Source of the DNA: Stomorhina lunata
Lineage: Eukaryota; Arthropoda; Insecta; Diptera; Rhiniidae
Direction: 5' to 3'
Assembly (NCBI GenBank): GCA_933228675.1
Contig: OW121741.1
Span: 55,797,310 to 55,861,309 of the forward strand
Length of the DNA stretch: 64,000 bases
Positions 25,701 to 37,843 of this stretch are shown here, one piece after another. Each line of letters opens with the position of its first letter. Within the stretch, counting starts at the first letter, position 1. Below the pieces are notes generated by a model. That model was not told where the DNA came from. It ran no database searches and saw only the letters and a program-made list of their open reading frames with translations. The position numbers and the translations under genes are program-made.

Positions 25701-28700
25701 AACTAGAACTGAACTAGAACTGAACTAGAACTGAACTAGAACTGAACTAGAACTGAACTAGAACTGAACTAGAACTGAACTAGAACTGAACTAGAACTGA
25801 ACTAGAACTGAACTAGAACTGAACTAGAACTGAACTAGAACTGAACTAGAACTGAACTAGAACTGAACTAGAACTGAACTAGAACTGAACTAGAACTGAA
25901 CTAGAACTGAACTAGAACTGAACTAGAACTGAACTAGAACTGAACTAGAACTGAACTAGAACTGAACTAGAACTGAACTAGAACTGAACTAGAACTGAAC
26001 TAGAACTGAACTAGAACTGAACTAGAACTGAACTAGAACTGAACTAGAACTGAACTAGAACTGAACTAGAACTGAACTAGAACTGAACTAGAACTGAACT
26101 AGAACTGAACTAGAACTGAACTAGAACTGAACTAGAACTGAACTAGAACTGAACTAGAACTGAACTAGAACTGAACTAGAACTGAACTAGAACTGAACTA
26201 GAACTGAACTAGAACTGAACTAGAACTGAACTAGAACTGAACTAGAACTGAACTAGAACTGAACTAGAACTGAACTAGAACTGAACTAGAACTGAACTAG
26301 AACTGAACTAGAACTGAACTAGAACTGAACTAGAACTGAACTAGAACTGAACTAGAACTGAACTAGAACTGAACTAGAACTGAACTAGAACTGAACTAGA
26401 ACTGAACTAGAACTGAACTAGAACTGAACTAGAACTGAACTAGAACTGAACTAGAACTGAACTAGAACTGAACTAGAACTGAACTAGAACTGAACTAGAA
26501 CTGAACTAGAACTGAACTAGAACTGAACTAGAACTGAACTAGAACTGAACTAGAACTGAACTAGAACTGAACTAGAACTGAACTAGAACTGAACTAGAAC
26601 TGAACTAGAACTGAACTAGAACTGAACTAGAACTGAACTAGAACTGAACTAGAACTGAACTAGAACTGAACTAGAACTGAACTAGAACTGAACTAGAACT
26701 GAACTAGAACTGAACTAGAACTGAACTAGAACTGAACTAGAACTGAACTAGAACTGAACTAGAACTGAACTAGAACTGAACTAGAACTGAACTAGAACTG
26801 AACTAGAACTGAACTAGAACTGAACTAGAACTGAACTAGAACTGAACTAGAACTGAACTAGAACTGAACTAGAACTGAACTAGAACTGAACTAGAACTGA
26901 ACTAGAACTGAACTAGAACTGAACTAGAACTGAACTAGAACTGAACTAGAACTGAACTAGAACTGAACTAGAACTGAACTAGAACTGAACTAGAACTGAA
27001 CTAGAACTGAACTAGAACTGAACTAGAACTGAACTAGAACTGAACTAGAACTGAACTAGAACTGAACTAGAACTGAACTAGAACTGAACTAGAACTGAAC
27101 TAGAACTGAACTAGAACTGAACTAGAACTGAACTAGAACTGAACTAGAACTGAACTAGAACTGAACTAGAACTGAACTAGAACTGAACTAGAACTGAACT
27201 AGAACTGAACTAGAACTGAACTAGAACTGAACTAGAACTGAACTAGAACTGAACTAGAACTGAACTAGAACTGAACTAGAACTGAACTAGAACTGAACTA
27301 GAACTGAACTAGAACTGAACTAGAACTGAACTAGAACTGAACTAGAACTGAACTAGAACTGAACTAGAACTGAACTAGAACTGAACTAGAACTGAACTAG
27401 AACTGAACTAGAACTGAACTAGAACTGAACTAGAACTGAACTAGAACTGAACTAGAACTGAACTAGAACTGAACTAGAACTGAACTAGAACTGAACTAGA
27501 ACTGAACTAGAACTGAACTAGAACTGAACTAGAACTGAACTAGAACTGAACTAGAACTGAACTAGAACTGAACTAGAACTGAACTAGAACTGAACTAGAA
27601 CTGAACTAGAACTGAACTAGAACTGAACTAGAACTGAACTAGAACTGAACTAGAACTGAACTAGAACTGAACTAGAACTGAACTAGAACTGAACTAGAAC
27701 TGAACTAGAACTGAACTAGAACTGAACTAGAACTGAACTAGAACTGAACTAGAACTGAACTAGAACTGAACTAGAACTGAACTAGAACTGAACTAGAACT
27801 GAACTAGAACTGAACTAGAACTGAACTAGAACTGAACTAGAACTGAACTAGAACTGAACTAGAACTGAACTAGAACTGAACTAGAACTGAACTAGAACTG
27901 AACTAGAACTGAACTAGAACTGAACTAGAACTGAACTAGAACTGAACTAGAACTGAACTAGAACTGAACTAGAACTGAACTAGAACTGAACTAGAACTGA
28001 ACTAGAACTGAACTAGAACTGAACTAGAACTGAACTAGAACTGAACTAGAACTGAACTAGAACTGAACTAGAACTGAACTAGAACTGAACTAGAACTGAA
28101 CTAGAACTGAACTAGAACTGAACTAGAACTGAACTAGAACTGAACTAGAACTGAACTAGAACTGAACTAGAACTGAACTAGAACTGAACTAGAACTGAAC
28201 TAGAACTGAACTAGAACTGAACTAGAACTGAACTAGAACTGAACTAGAACTGAACTAGAACTGAACTAGAACTGAACTAGAACTGAACTAGAACTGAACT
28301 AGAACTGAACTAGAACTGAACTAGAACTGAACTAGAACTGAACTAGAACTGAACTAGAACTGAACTAGAACTGAACTAGAACTGAACTAGAACTGAACTA
28401 GAACTGAACTAGAACTGAACTAGAACTGAACTAGAACTGAACTAGAACTGAACTAGAACTGAACTAGAACTGAACTAGAACTGAACTAGAACTGAACTAG
28501 AACTGAACTAGAACTGAACTAGAACTGAACTAGAACTGAACTAGAACTGAACTAGAACTGAACTAGAACTGAACTAGAACTGAACTAGAACTGAACTAGA
28601 ACTGAACTAGAACTGAACTAGAACTGAACTAGAACTGAACTAGAACTGAACTAGAACTGAACTAGAACTGAACTAGAACTGAACTAGAACTGAACTAGAA

Positions 28701-31700
28701 CTGAACTAGAACTGAACTAGAACTGAACTAGAACTGAACTAGAACTGAACTAGAACTGAACTAGAACTGAACTAGAACTGAACTAGAACTGAACTAGAAC
28801 TGAACTAGAACTGAACTAGAACTGAACTAGAACTGAACTAGAACTGAACTAGAACTGAACTAGAACTGAACTAGAACTGAACTAGAACTGAACTAGAACT
28901 GAACTAGAACTGAACTAGAACTGAACTAGAACTGAACTAGAACTGAACTAGAACTGAACTAGAACTGAACTAGAACTGAACTAGAACTGAACTAGAACTG
29001 AACTAGAACTGAACTAGAACTGAACTAGAACTGAACTAGAACTGAACTAGAACTGAACTAGAACTGAACTAGAACTGAACTAGAACTGAACTAGAACTGA
29101 ACTAGAACTGAACTAGAACTGAACTAGAACTGAACTAGAACTGAACTAGAACTGAACTAGAACTGAACTAGAACTGAACTAGAACTGAACTAGAACTGAA
29201 CTAGAACTGAACTAGAACTGAACTAGAACTGAACTAGAACTGAACTAGAACTGAACTAGAACTGAACTAGAACTGAACTAGAACTGAACTAGAACTGAAC
29301 TAGAACTGAACTAGAACTGAACTAGAACTGAACTAGAACTGAACTAGAACTGAACTAGAACTGAACTAGAACTGAACTAGAACTGAACTAGAACTGAACT
29401 AGAACTGAACTAGAACTGAACTAGAACTGAACTAGAACTGAACTAGAACTGAACTAGAACTGAACTAGAACTGAACTAGAACTGAACTAGAACTGAACTA
29501 GAACTGAACTAGAACTGAACTAGAACTGAACTAGAACTGAACTAGAACTGAACTAGAACTGAACTAGAACTGAACTAGAACTGAACTAGAACTGAACTAG
29601 AACTGAACTAGAACTGAACTAGAACTGAACTAGAACTGAACTAGAACTGAACTAGAACTGAACTAGAACTGAACTAGAACTGAACTAGAACTGAACTAGA
29701 ACTGAACTAGAACTGAACTAGAACTGAACTAGAACTGAACTAGAACTGAACTAGAACTGAACTAGAACTGAACTAGAACTGAACTAGAACTGAACTAGAA
29801 CTGAACTAGAACTGAACTAGAACTGAACTAGAACTGAACTAGAACTGAACTAGAACTGAACTAGAACTGAACTAGAACTGAACTAGAACTGAACTAGAAC
29901 TGAACTAGAACTGAACTAGAACTGAACTAGAACTGAACTAGAACTGAACTAGAACTGAACTAGAACTGAACTAGAACTGAACTAGAACTGAACTAGAACT
30001 GAACTAGAACTGAACTAGAACTGAACTAGAACTGAACTAGAACTGAACTAGAACTGAACTAGAACTGAACTAGAACTGAACTAGAACTGAACTAGAACTG
30101 AACTAGAACTGAACTAGAACTGAACTAGAACTGAACTAGAACTGAACTAGAACTGAACTAGAACTGAACTAGAACTGAACTAGAACTGAACTAGAACTGA
30201 ACTAGAACTGAACTAGAACTGAACTAGAACTGAACTAGAACTGAACTAGAACTGAACTAGAACTGAACTAGAACTGAACTAGAACTGAACTAGAACTGAA
30301 CTAGAACTGAACTAGAACTGAACTAGAACTGAACTAGAACTGAACTAGAACTGAACTAGAACTGAACTAGAACTGAACTAGAACTGAACTAGAACTGAAC
30401 TAGAACTGAACTAGAACTGAACTAGAACTGAACTAGAACTGAACTAGAACTGAACTAGAACTGAACTAGAACTGAACTAGAACTGAACTAGAACTGAACT
30501 AGAACTGAACTAGAACTGAACTAGAACTGAACTAGAACTGAACTAGAACTGAACTAGAACTGAACTAGAACTGAACTAGAACTGAACTAGAACTGAACTA
30601 GAACTGAACTAGAACTGAACTAGAACTGAACTAGAACTGAACTAGAACTGAACTAGAACTGAACTAGAACTGAACTAGAACTGAACTAGAACTGAACTAG
30701 AACTGAACTAGAACTGAACTAGAACTGAACTAGAACTGAACTAGAACTGAACTAGAACTGAACTAGAACTGAACTAGAACTGAACTAGAACTGAACTAGA
30801 ACTGAACTAGAACTGAACTAGAACTGAACTAGAACTGAACTAGAACTGAACTAGAACTGAACTAGAACTGAACTAGAACTGAACTAGAACTGAACTAGAA
30901 CTGAACTAGAACTGAACTAGAACTGAACTAGAACTGAACTAGAACTGAACTAGAACTGAACTAGAACTGAACTAGAACTGAACTAGAACTGAACTAGAAC
31001 TGAACTAGAACTGAACTAGAACTGAACTAGAACTGAACTAGAACTGAACTAGAACTGAACTAGAACTGAACTAGAACTGAACTAGAACTGAACTAGAACT
31101 GAACTAGAACTGAACTAGAACTGAACTAGAACTGAACTAGAACTGAACTAGAACTGAACTAGAACTGAACTAGAACTGAACTAGAACTGAACTAGAACTG
31201 AACTAGAACTGAACTAGAACTGAACTAGAACTGAACTAGAACTGAACTAGAACTGAACTAGAACTGAACTAGAACTGAACTAGAACTGAACTAGAACTGA
31301 ACTAGAACTGAACTAGAACTGAACTAGAACTGAACTAGAACTGAACTAGAACTGAACTAGAACTGAACTAGAACTGAACTAGAACTGAACTAGAACTGAA
31401 CTAGAACTGAACTAGAACTGAACTAGAACTGAACTAGAACTGAACTAGAACTGAACTAGAACTGAACTAGAACTGAACTAGAACTGAACTAGAACTGAAC
31501 TAGAACTGAACTAGAACTGAACTAGAACTGAACTAGAACTGAACTAGAACTGAACTAGAACTGAACTAGAACTGAACTAGAACTGAACTAGAACTGAACT
31601 AGAACTGAACTAGAACTGAACTAGAACTGAACTAGAACTGAACTAGAACTGAACTAGAACTGAACTAGAACTGAACTAGAACTGAACTAGAACTGAACTA

Positions 31701-32293
31701 GAACTGAACTAGAACTGAACTAGAACTGAACTAGAACTGAACTAGAACTGAACTAGAACTGAACTAGAACTGAACTAGAACTGAACTAGAACTGAACTAG
31801 AACTGAACTAGAACTGAACTAGAACTGAACTAGAACTGAACTAGAACTGAACTAGAACTGAACTAGAACTGAACTAGAACTGAACTAGAACTGAACTAGA
31901 ACTGAACTAGAACTGAACTAGAACTGAACTAGAACTGAACTAGAACTGAACTAGAACTGAACTAGAACTGAACTAGAACTGAACTAGAACTGAACTAGAA
32001 CTGAACTAGAACTGAACTAGAACTGAACTAGAACTGAACTAGAACTGAACTAGAACTGAACTAGAACTGAACTAGAACTGAACTAGAACTGAACTAGAAC
32101 TGAACTAGAACTGAACTAGAACTGAACTAGAACTGAACTAGAACTGAACTAGAACTGAACTAGAACTGAACTAGAACTGAACTAGAACTGAACTAGAACT
32201 GAACTAGAACTGAACTAGAACTGAACTAGAACTGAACTAGAACTGAACTAGAATTGAACTAGAACTGTACTAGAACTGAACTAGAACTAGAAC
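19727..32293 (-). repeat. 11-bp satellite array, about 12.6 kb
   Basis: About 1,140 units of AACTGAACTAG (+). By eye it is invariant until the last 45 bases, where three variant units occur next to LINE C: GAATTG near 32253, CTGTAC near 32268, and a shortened unit at 32281-32293. No gene or other signal is visible in the array. Confidence 0.98.
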
Positions 32294-32362
32294 TTTTTTT
32301 TTGTTTTTTTTTTTTAATTTATTTTATTTGAAAAGATTTTTTACAAATATATGTTATGTTAA

Positions 32363-32392
32363 GTCCACAAAGCTTTTGGCTTGTCTGCGGAG
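32363..32392 (-). other. Conserved 3'-UTR hairpin (LINE C)
   Basis: Inner stem AAGC/GCTT around a TTTTG-like loop, and outer TCC/GGA. It is a shorter version of the hairpin in copies B, D and E, at the equivalent place in the 3' UTR. Confidence 0.55.
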
Positions 32393-32544
32393 TATTATAC
32401 ATATTTCAATATTTTAATTTGTATTAGTTATATATTATACATATCTTCAAAATTTGATTTTAAAATTATTATTTTTTTAATTACAAGGTATTTTAAATTT
32501 TATTTATTTATTTTTTTTTTTTTAATTTTTAAATTTTAATTTTT

Positions 32545-33231
32545 TCATTGCGAACTAATCACAAAATTTTTAATAAGTTTATTTCTTTTATAATTGTTTT
32601 TTGTGTTTATTATATTAGAATGAATTCTGTTGAAAATAGTTGGTAATGCGACTTGTAGGGTACTTCTACCGTATTCGTTAGTAAATCGGTCCACTTTATA
32701 CCTTCCTTCAGAACGTCTTCTTGTGTTATATCCATGATTAATTGGTTGCAAAAATCGGGAATCGTTGTAAAATTCTTTTGTGATGGTTGCATAGTAGATA
32801 CTTTTGACATTAAGGACCTTTAAGTCAGTAGCAAGTTTGTTGAGGTTTATGTTGGCATTTCGTGATGTGCGGTTTCTATCATTATGGATTGTGTTGAGTT
32901 TCATGTTGTTGTTATTGATGTTGATTTGTTGATGGTTTAAACTTTGAAAGTTATTTGTGTTGTTATATGTGTAGTGGTGTAATTTTTTCCACAATATTTT
33001 TAAAATTTGGTTTTGGGTTTTTTGTAATGTGCTGCTATATTTAACGTTTCCCCATGCGGTGATCCCATGAGGAATGTATGATTCAACTAAGGAATAATAA
33101 GCTTGTTTTATGACTTCATAAGATGTAGTGTAGCTTAGGTGACACAGCATGTAAGAGGATTTCTTAAATTTTTTTGTAGATTTTCCAAGTGCGGCTTCCA
33201 CTTAAAGTTGCTATCGACGATTACACCCTGA
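32545..33231 (-). pseudogene. LINE C ORF2, C-terminal part downstream of the mariner insertion
   Basis: ORF2 resumes immediately beyond the mariner TA duplication with codons for GVIVDSNFKWKPH, homologous to the post-RT thumb region of F (LGVHIDSKFKWKF). A frameshift in an A-run (T run on + at about 33169-33175) moves the reading into the frame that continues to the stop at 32545. It includes the conserved SYIPHGITAWGN segment, a linker of about 45 residues rich in Asn, and the C-terminal domain with YNTRRRSEGRYK, YGRSTLQVALP and terminal SSQ. The catalytic domains are upstream of the mariner. Non-functional. Confidence 0.85.
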
Positions 33232-33233
33232 TA

Positions 33234-34366
33234 CAGGGTGGCCCAGAAAGACCGAAGTGGTGTGAATTGCTTATAACTTTTTATTTAAGAGATATTTTTT
33301 TAATTTTTTTTTTAAATACATTAAATTTATGGGGAATATTTTTGGATTAGTTATTAAAAATGATATCCCGCAAGTGGTGGCCATATTCTGCTTCGCACAA
33401 ATGTGCTCTTTCCAACACATTTTCCATGACCTTTCGCAAAACTTCCGGTGGTATGTTGTTAATTTCTTCTCGAATATTGGTTTTTAACTCCTCAATAGTC
33501 CTAGGCTTATTAACATAAACTTTTCCTTTTAAATAGCCCCAAAGAAAACAGTCTGGAGCGGTTTTGCAACATGGCCCGATATCGATCACCATTGACGGAA
33601 ATGGCGACACCTTGTTCATTTTCAAAAAAAAATGGGCCAATGATCCTTTCTGAAGAAACACCGCACCAAACGGTACACTTAACTGGGTGCAATTGTCGTT
33701 GATGAAGTACTCTCGGGTTTTCCGTAGCCCATATCCTACAGTTTTGCTTGTTAACGAACCCATTTAATTGAAAATGGGCTTCGTCACTCATTATTAAGTT
33801 ATGAATAAAATTTGGATTCTCTTGTGCTTTTTGCTGGAAATAAATTGCATAGTCAAGTCGTTGCTGGTAATCTGTTGGTTTCAATTCTTGGACAAGTTGA
33901 ATTTTGTATGGAAACAATCCTATGGTGTGCAAAATTCGCTGCAGCGACGTTCTTGAGAGGCCCAGTTGTGACGAACGTCTCCTGGTTGATGTTTCTGGAT
34001 CCTCCCGAATACTCTCCTGTACCACTTGAATATTGTCAGCCGTGTGGACAGTTCGGTGTCTGCCGGGACCAGGAAGGTTCCTTACTGCTCCTTGTTCTCG
34101 AAAATTTGCAACCAGACGGTTTATTGTTGACTGAGAGGGTGCAACCCGCACATTAAATTGACGACGGTATGCACGCTGAGTCAACACAATGGACCGTTGA
34201 TTTGAAAAGTAAATTTCAACAATTTGGGCACGTTGTTCAATTGTGTATTGCTCCATTATAAATGATCCAAGTCTTCTTTACAAAATACTGAAAAGAAAAG
34301 AAAAAAAAAATATAATAAAAAAGTTATAAGGAATTCACACCACTTCGGTCTTTCTGGGCCACCCTG
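33234..34366 (-). mobile_element. Tc1/mariner-superfamily DNA transposon nested in LINE C
   Basis: 1133-bp element flanked by TA at 33232-33233 and 34367-34368, the target duplication expected for the IS630/Tc1/mariner superfamily. Its terminal inverted repeats are about 48 bp and nearly perfect (33234-33282 and 34318-34366), starting CAGGGTGGCCCAGAAAG, with one mismatch at GAATT[G/C]CTTATAA. It carries one transposase gene on minus with an internal deletion, so it is non-autonomous now, although its ends look usable. It interrupts LINE C ORF2 in the codons for ETYKY/GVIVD, so it arrived after LINE C. Confidence 0.95.
33347..34256 (-). pseudogene. Mariner-type transposase with internal deletion and frameshift
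   Basis: The ATG at 34256 begins a helix-turn-helix region like the DUF4817-type N-terminus of many insect mariner-like transposases (EQRAQIVEIYF at about residues 7-17). A second DNA-binding segment follows, then the first catalytic Asp in MSDEAHF (about residue 158). The frame runs to about residue 230 (DRYRAMLQ), after which homology jumps to another frame (FLWGYLKGKVYVNKPRTIEE) and continues to the stop at 33347. At the junction near 33555-33575 about 60 residues expected of the family are missing, including the second catalytic Asp and most of the approach to the third, and the frame is shifted. The enzyme cannot be active. The family assignment is from recognised motifs; exact subfamily is not determined. 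Confidence 0.88.
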
Positions 34367-34368
34367 TA

Positions 34369-36483
34369 TTTGTATGTCTCTACAGTTTCAATAAATGTCG
34401 AACAAGTATCGTTGAGGTTTCTAGGACTTGAAGCATTGTTGTGTAGACATTGCGTGTTATGGAATTTTAAATTTATGCTTGTATTTAGTATATGAGGTGG
34501 CTTAATGTGCATTATTTTAGTTTTGTTAGCGTTTATGATTAATCCATTATCATGGCACCATTTTGTGGCGATATCCAATTGTTTTTGCATCTTTTCTGTT
34601 GCCTCTGCAATATTGTTACCGGATATGATTATTGCGGTATCATCTGCGTAGGCAAATGTTTTGCTATCTTTTAAGCATTTTAACATATCGTTTGCGTATA
34701 TGATGTATAAAATTGACCCAATCTTGGATCCTTGTGGTACACCACAGTCATATATGATTTTGGTGCTGAGATTGTTGTTAACTTTTACATAATACGATCT
34801 GTTTTCTAAGTAGCTTTTGAACCAGTTTAAGATATCTCCTCTAACACCGATGTTTTCAAGTTTTTCAAGAATCTTACAATGCGAGAGGGTATCGAATGCT
34901 TTACTAAAGTCTATGAAAAGAGCTAGTACGTGCATATTGTTACTTAGACATTGGTTGATGTAGGTTGCGAAGTTTCCTAGTAATTGGTTAATATTCTTTC
35001 TTTTTTGGAATCCATATTGATTGCTACTTATGATTTTAAATTTTTGTAGATACAATGTAAGTCTTCTAACTATTATCTCCTCTATAATTTTATCTATAAC
35101 TGGCAATATTGCGATTGGTCTGTAGTTGTTTACATCTGATTGTTTCCCATTTTTATATATCGGTCTAATTAGTGACGTTTTTAGTAGATTTGGTACTTTT
35201 GATTGTTCAAGGCTTAGATTTATGATTTTTGTGATAATTGGTGAATGAAAACTGGCATTATATTTTAGACCTTTCGGACGGATGTTGTCTGCACCTGCTC
35301 CTTTTCGAACGTTTAGTGATTTTAAAGTATTGTATACTTCATTTTCATTAGCATTTTCAATATATATAGAGTTTTGGACTGTTTCATACACATTTTCTAG
35401 TGTTTTAATATTACATACGTGTATTATTTTTTTAACATTTTCTTTAAAGTTTAGCGCAAATTTATTAATTATTTCACTAATTTCTTCATTTTTAAAGTTT
35501 TTAAAATAAGAGAGTCAATATTCGTTGATTTTTTACCAATAATTTCATTAATTAGTTGCCGTGATTCTCTTAAATCATTTCTATTTTCATAAAATTTATT
35601 TTTATAGTATGTATTTTTTTCATAATTGATTTTTTTATTTTAAAGATTTCGAAATTTTTTAAATTCTTTTTCATATATTAAATTTTTTGGATTATTTTCC
35701 ATTTTTTATAAAGTTTATCCCTATTGTCACAATATTTTACTATTTCATCATTAATCCATGGGTTTAATGATCTTTTTTTCACTGGTTTTGATTTCATGTT
35801 TGATGTTTTGTATATTTTATTAAAGGTATCTTGGAAATTATTGTATATATTGTTTATATCTGTTTCTTCACTTAACACCGAGTTCCAATTTGTTTCCCGT
35901 ATTTGTTTGTTTATTTTATGTTTGTTAAATTGCGAACCCTGAGTTATAACAATTTCTCTTTCATTAGTATTTATATCTTCGTGCAAAGAGCAGAATATTG
36001 TATAATGATCGGAGATGTTTGTTGCAATTATCGCTGCGTAGGTTTGTATTTTTCTTGAGTTTGCTCTCACCAGTAAATGATCTATGCATGAATTTGTGTT
36101 TCTTTTTAAATATTGGATATTGGCTTTTTGTTTATGATAGTATCTATTTGTATTATTTCCAATGATTCTGTATTAAGAGTAACATTATTAAATACTAAGC
36201 TTTCTGAGATATACACAACAATACTACCACCTCTTCCTTTTCGATTAAGAAATGTGGAATTGAATCCGTTTATTTTGTAAAAATCATTCTCATCATCGGT
36301 TATATTGGTTTCAACCAAAACAATTATTTTGATTTGGTTTATTATACTAGTGATCGCAATGAGAAATGGTGAAAAATTTTCTAAGTGAGCGAATGTTCAG
36401 ATATATTAGGGACAAGGGATAACTTAAATTTTTTTGTTTATTTGATTAAAATCATTAATTGTTTGTTGGTTGTTAATATTCAT
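34369..36483 (-). pseudogene. LINE C ORF2, endonuclease and reverse transcriptase part
   Basis: Starts at ATG 36483, 36 bp after the ORF1 stop (36520). At least two frameshifts occur in the first 60 codons (near KKNLSYP and after IRSLRKF). The endonuclease is recognisable (VETNITDD, GRGGSIVVYI), but from about 36106 it jumps from KKPISNI to a segment matching NTSTCIDHVL of copy F. About 70 residues, including the IYRPP and GDINID motifs, are therefore deleted. The frame 36070-35678 covers SDHY and the inter-domain region. After more frame breaks, an open RT frame (35391-34369) carries RPIYKNG, FIDFSKAFD, GVPQGSKIG and YADDTAII, all intact. It is then interrupted by the mariner insertion. The RT motifs survive but the protein cannot be made whole. 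Confidence 0.87.
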
Positions 36484-36519
36484 TTTATTTAGTAAAAGAA
36501 AATTTTTAATTTTGTTTGT

Positions 36520-37583
36520 TTAGATTGAAATCTGTATATTTTCAATATCTGCAGTGTTTTTAATGTTAAAAAGGGGGGAGTTTTCATTTTTTTTGGCGAA
36601 TATATTTCCATTGCGAACCCAAACATATTTCCATTTAGCTTCCTTTGCTTTTGGTTTTGTTTGCCATAAAAGCTGTCGATTATTAAAAGTCAACTCATCG
36701 TTTATATAAATGTAACGAACATTGTTTTGGTCTTCATTGTTGTTGATGATATTTGAGTCAATTTTATGTTTTTCAATTTTCTCATAAGCTCAATCTTTTT
36801 ATGCAATGAAGAGAATTCAACAATTATCTTACTATCTAGTTTTTTTAGACGATAAGCTCTACATATATCATTTTCTCTTATTTCAACATTGACAACATTG
36901 ACAGCTTTACCAATTGTTTCTATTACATCGTATGCAGAGATTTGTTTGTTTGTGATGTTTTTAATCTCAATATTTTTGTTAAGCATTTGTTGCTCTAATT
37001 TATTAATACGATGTTCCAATTTATTAATTTGGGTCTCCCTTCTAATATCTTTATCGTTAAGCTCTTTTACTTGGGCTACAAGAGAAGTAAGAGTAGTCGT
37101 TATTGTCGTGAGCGCATTTTGAATCTCATTTTTAATTTGAGTATTTGAGGAGTTAGCATTGGCTGCAACTTGTTCTATTGTTTTCTTAACTTCCTTCAGA
37201 TCACTCTTCAACTCTGTGACATCAGATTGAACGGCATACAGTTGAGCATTAACAGAGGTCAACGACATTTCCTTGTACTTTTTGGCCTTCTCATTTTCGG
37301 CTCTTTCTTCATCACCATCCTCCGACCGCGCCTGTTTATTGCTGGTGTTGTCGTCATGAGAAGATGTCTGGTACATTGTATTAGGAGATTTTGATCTCGG
37401 AGTTCTGCAATTATGACATTTCCAAGATGTTTTTCTCTCACCATACATATTCTGGTACGTGATTTCCGAAACAGTAGCACATGTTGTAAAATGATAGTTG
37501 GAATTGCAATTGTAACATTTTACGTACTTTGTAGTAGTAATTTCTCTTTTACATTGGCTACAGAGAATTATTGGTTCACTCAT
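36520..37583 (-). pseudogene. LINE C ORF1 (PHD finger, coiled coil), one frameshift
   Basis: Start chosen at ATG 37583 (MSEPII) because copies D and F start at the matching place; an in-frame upstream ATG at 37604 has no counterpart. Residues 5-60 form a PHD-like zinc finger (CSQC, CYNC, His-x3-Cys, WKCHNC). A charged linker follows, then a long coiled coil (about 115-200) and an RRM-like segment ending KIIVEFSSLHKK. A 1-nt deletion near 36771-36782 then shifts the frame. The C-terminal domain continues in the new frame (YIYINDELT, KYVWVRNGNIF, NENSPLF) to a stop at 36520. The C-terminal domain resembles that of the FP25K-like family seen in many insect LINE ORF1 proteins (from memory, not searched). 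Confidence 0.87.
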
Positions 37584-37819
37584 ATTAAAAAATTTTTGAA
37601 ACAAAATAGATTTTTTATTTATAAGTACTGGGGTTTTTGTTTTTGTGATTTAGTATGCAAAAAATTATTAAGCAAATAACACTTAGTTAATGCGATTTTT
37701 TAAATTATTTTTTAATCACTTTATCAGAAAAATGTAGCGATTTTTTTTGATATATTTTAGTTAGATATTTTTAGTTTCTAAAGGCACAATTTTTTAGTTT
37801 AGTGTAGCACTTTCAAAAA

Positions 37820-37839
37820 ACACAACCGCTTTACAATGA
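37820..37839 (-). promoter_or_regulatory. Conserved 5'-end block of LINE C (candidate internal promoter)
   Basis: Minus strand begins TCATTG and continues to CGGTTGTGT, matching the 5' ends of A and F. It lies only about four bases from the satellite boundary, so it marks a full-length 5' end. A promoter role is inferred. Confidence 0.45.
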
Positions 37840-37843
37840 AACT

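Larger units (their letters stand above)
32294..37843 (-). mobile_element. LINE copy C: near full-length, degraded, with nested mariner
   Basis: Contains, in sense order on minus: a 5' UTR of about 260 bp with the conserved 5' block, ORF1, a 36-bp spacer, ORF2 (endonuclease, RT, C-terminal domain), a 3' UTR of about 250 bp with the hairpin, and a poly(A) tail seen on + at 32294-32315 (one G at 32303). Several frameshifts and an endonuclease deletion make it non-functional. A Tc1/mariner-type element (33234-34366) inserted into ORF2 after the LINE landed. Without that insert the copy is about 4.4 kb. The 3' junction to the satellite is the same as in B, D, E and G. Confidence 0.92.

Noticed and set aside
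32294..32530. AT-rich T runs near the LINE C 3' end as a possible second poly(A) or nested insertion
   Set aside because: Explained by an AT-rich 3' UTR upstream of one poly(A) tail; no extra junction or target duplication is visible.
33812..34156. 114-aa open frame on +
   Set aside because: Antisense of the mariner transposase, whose sense frame has clear family motifs.
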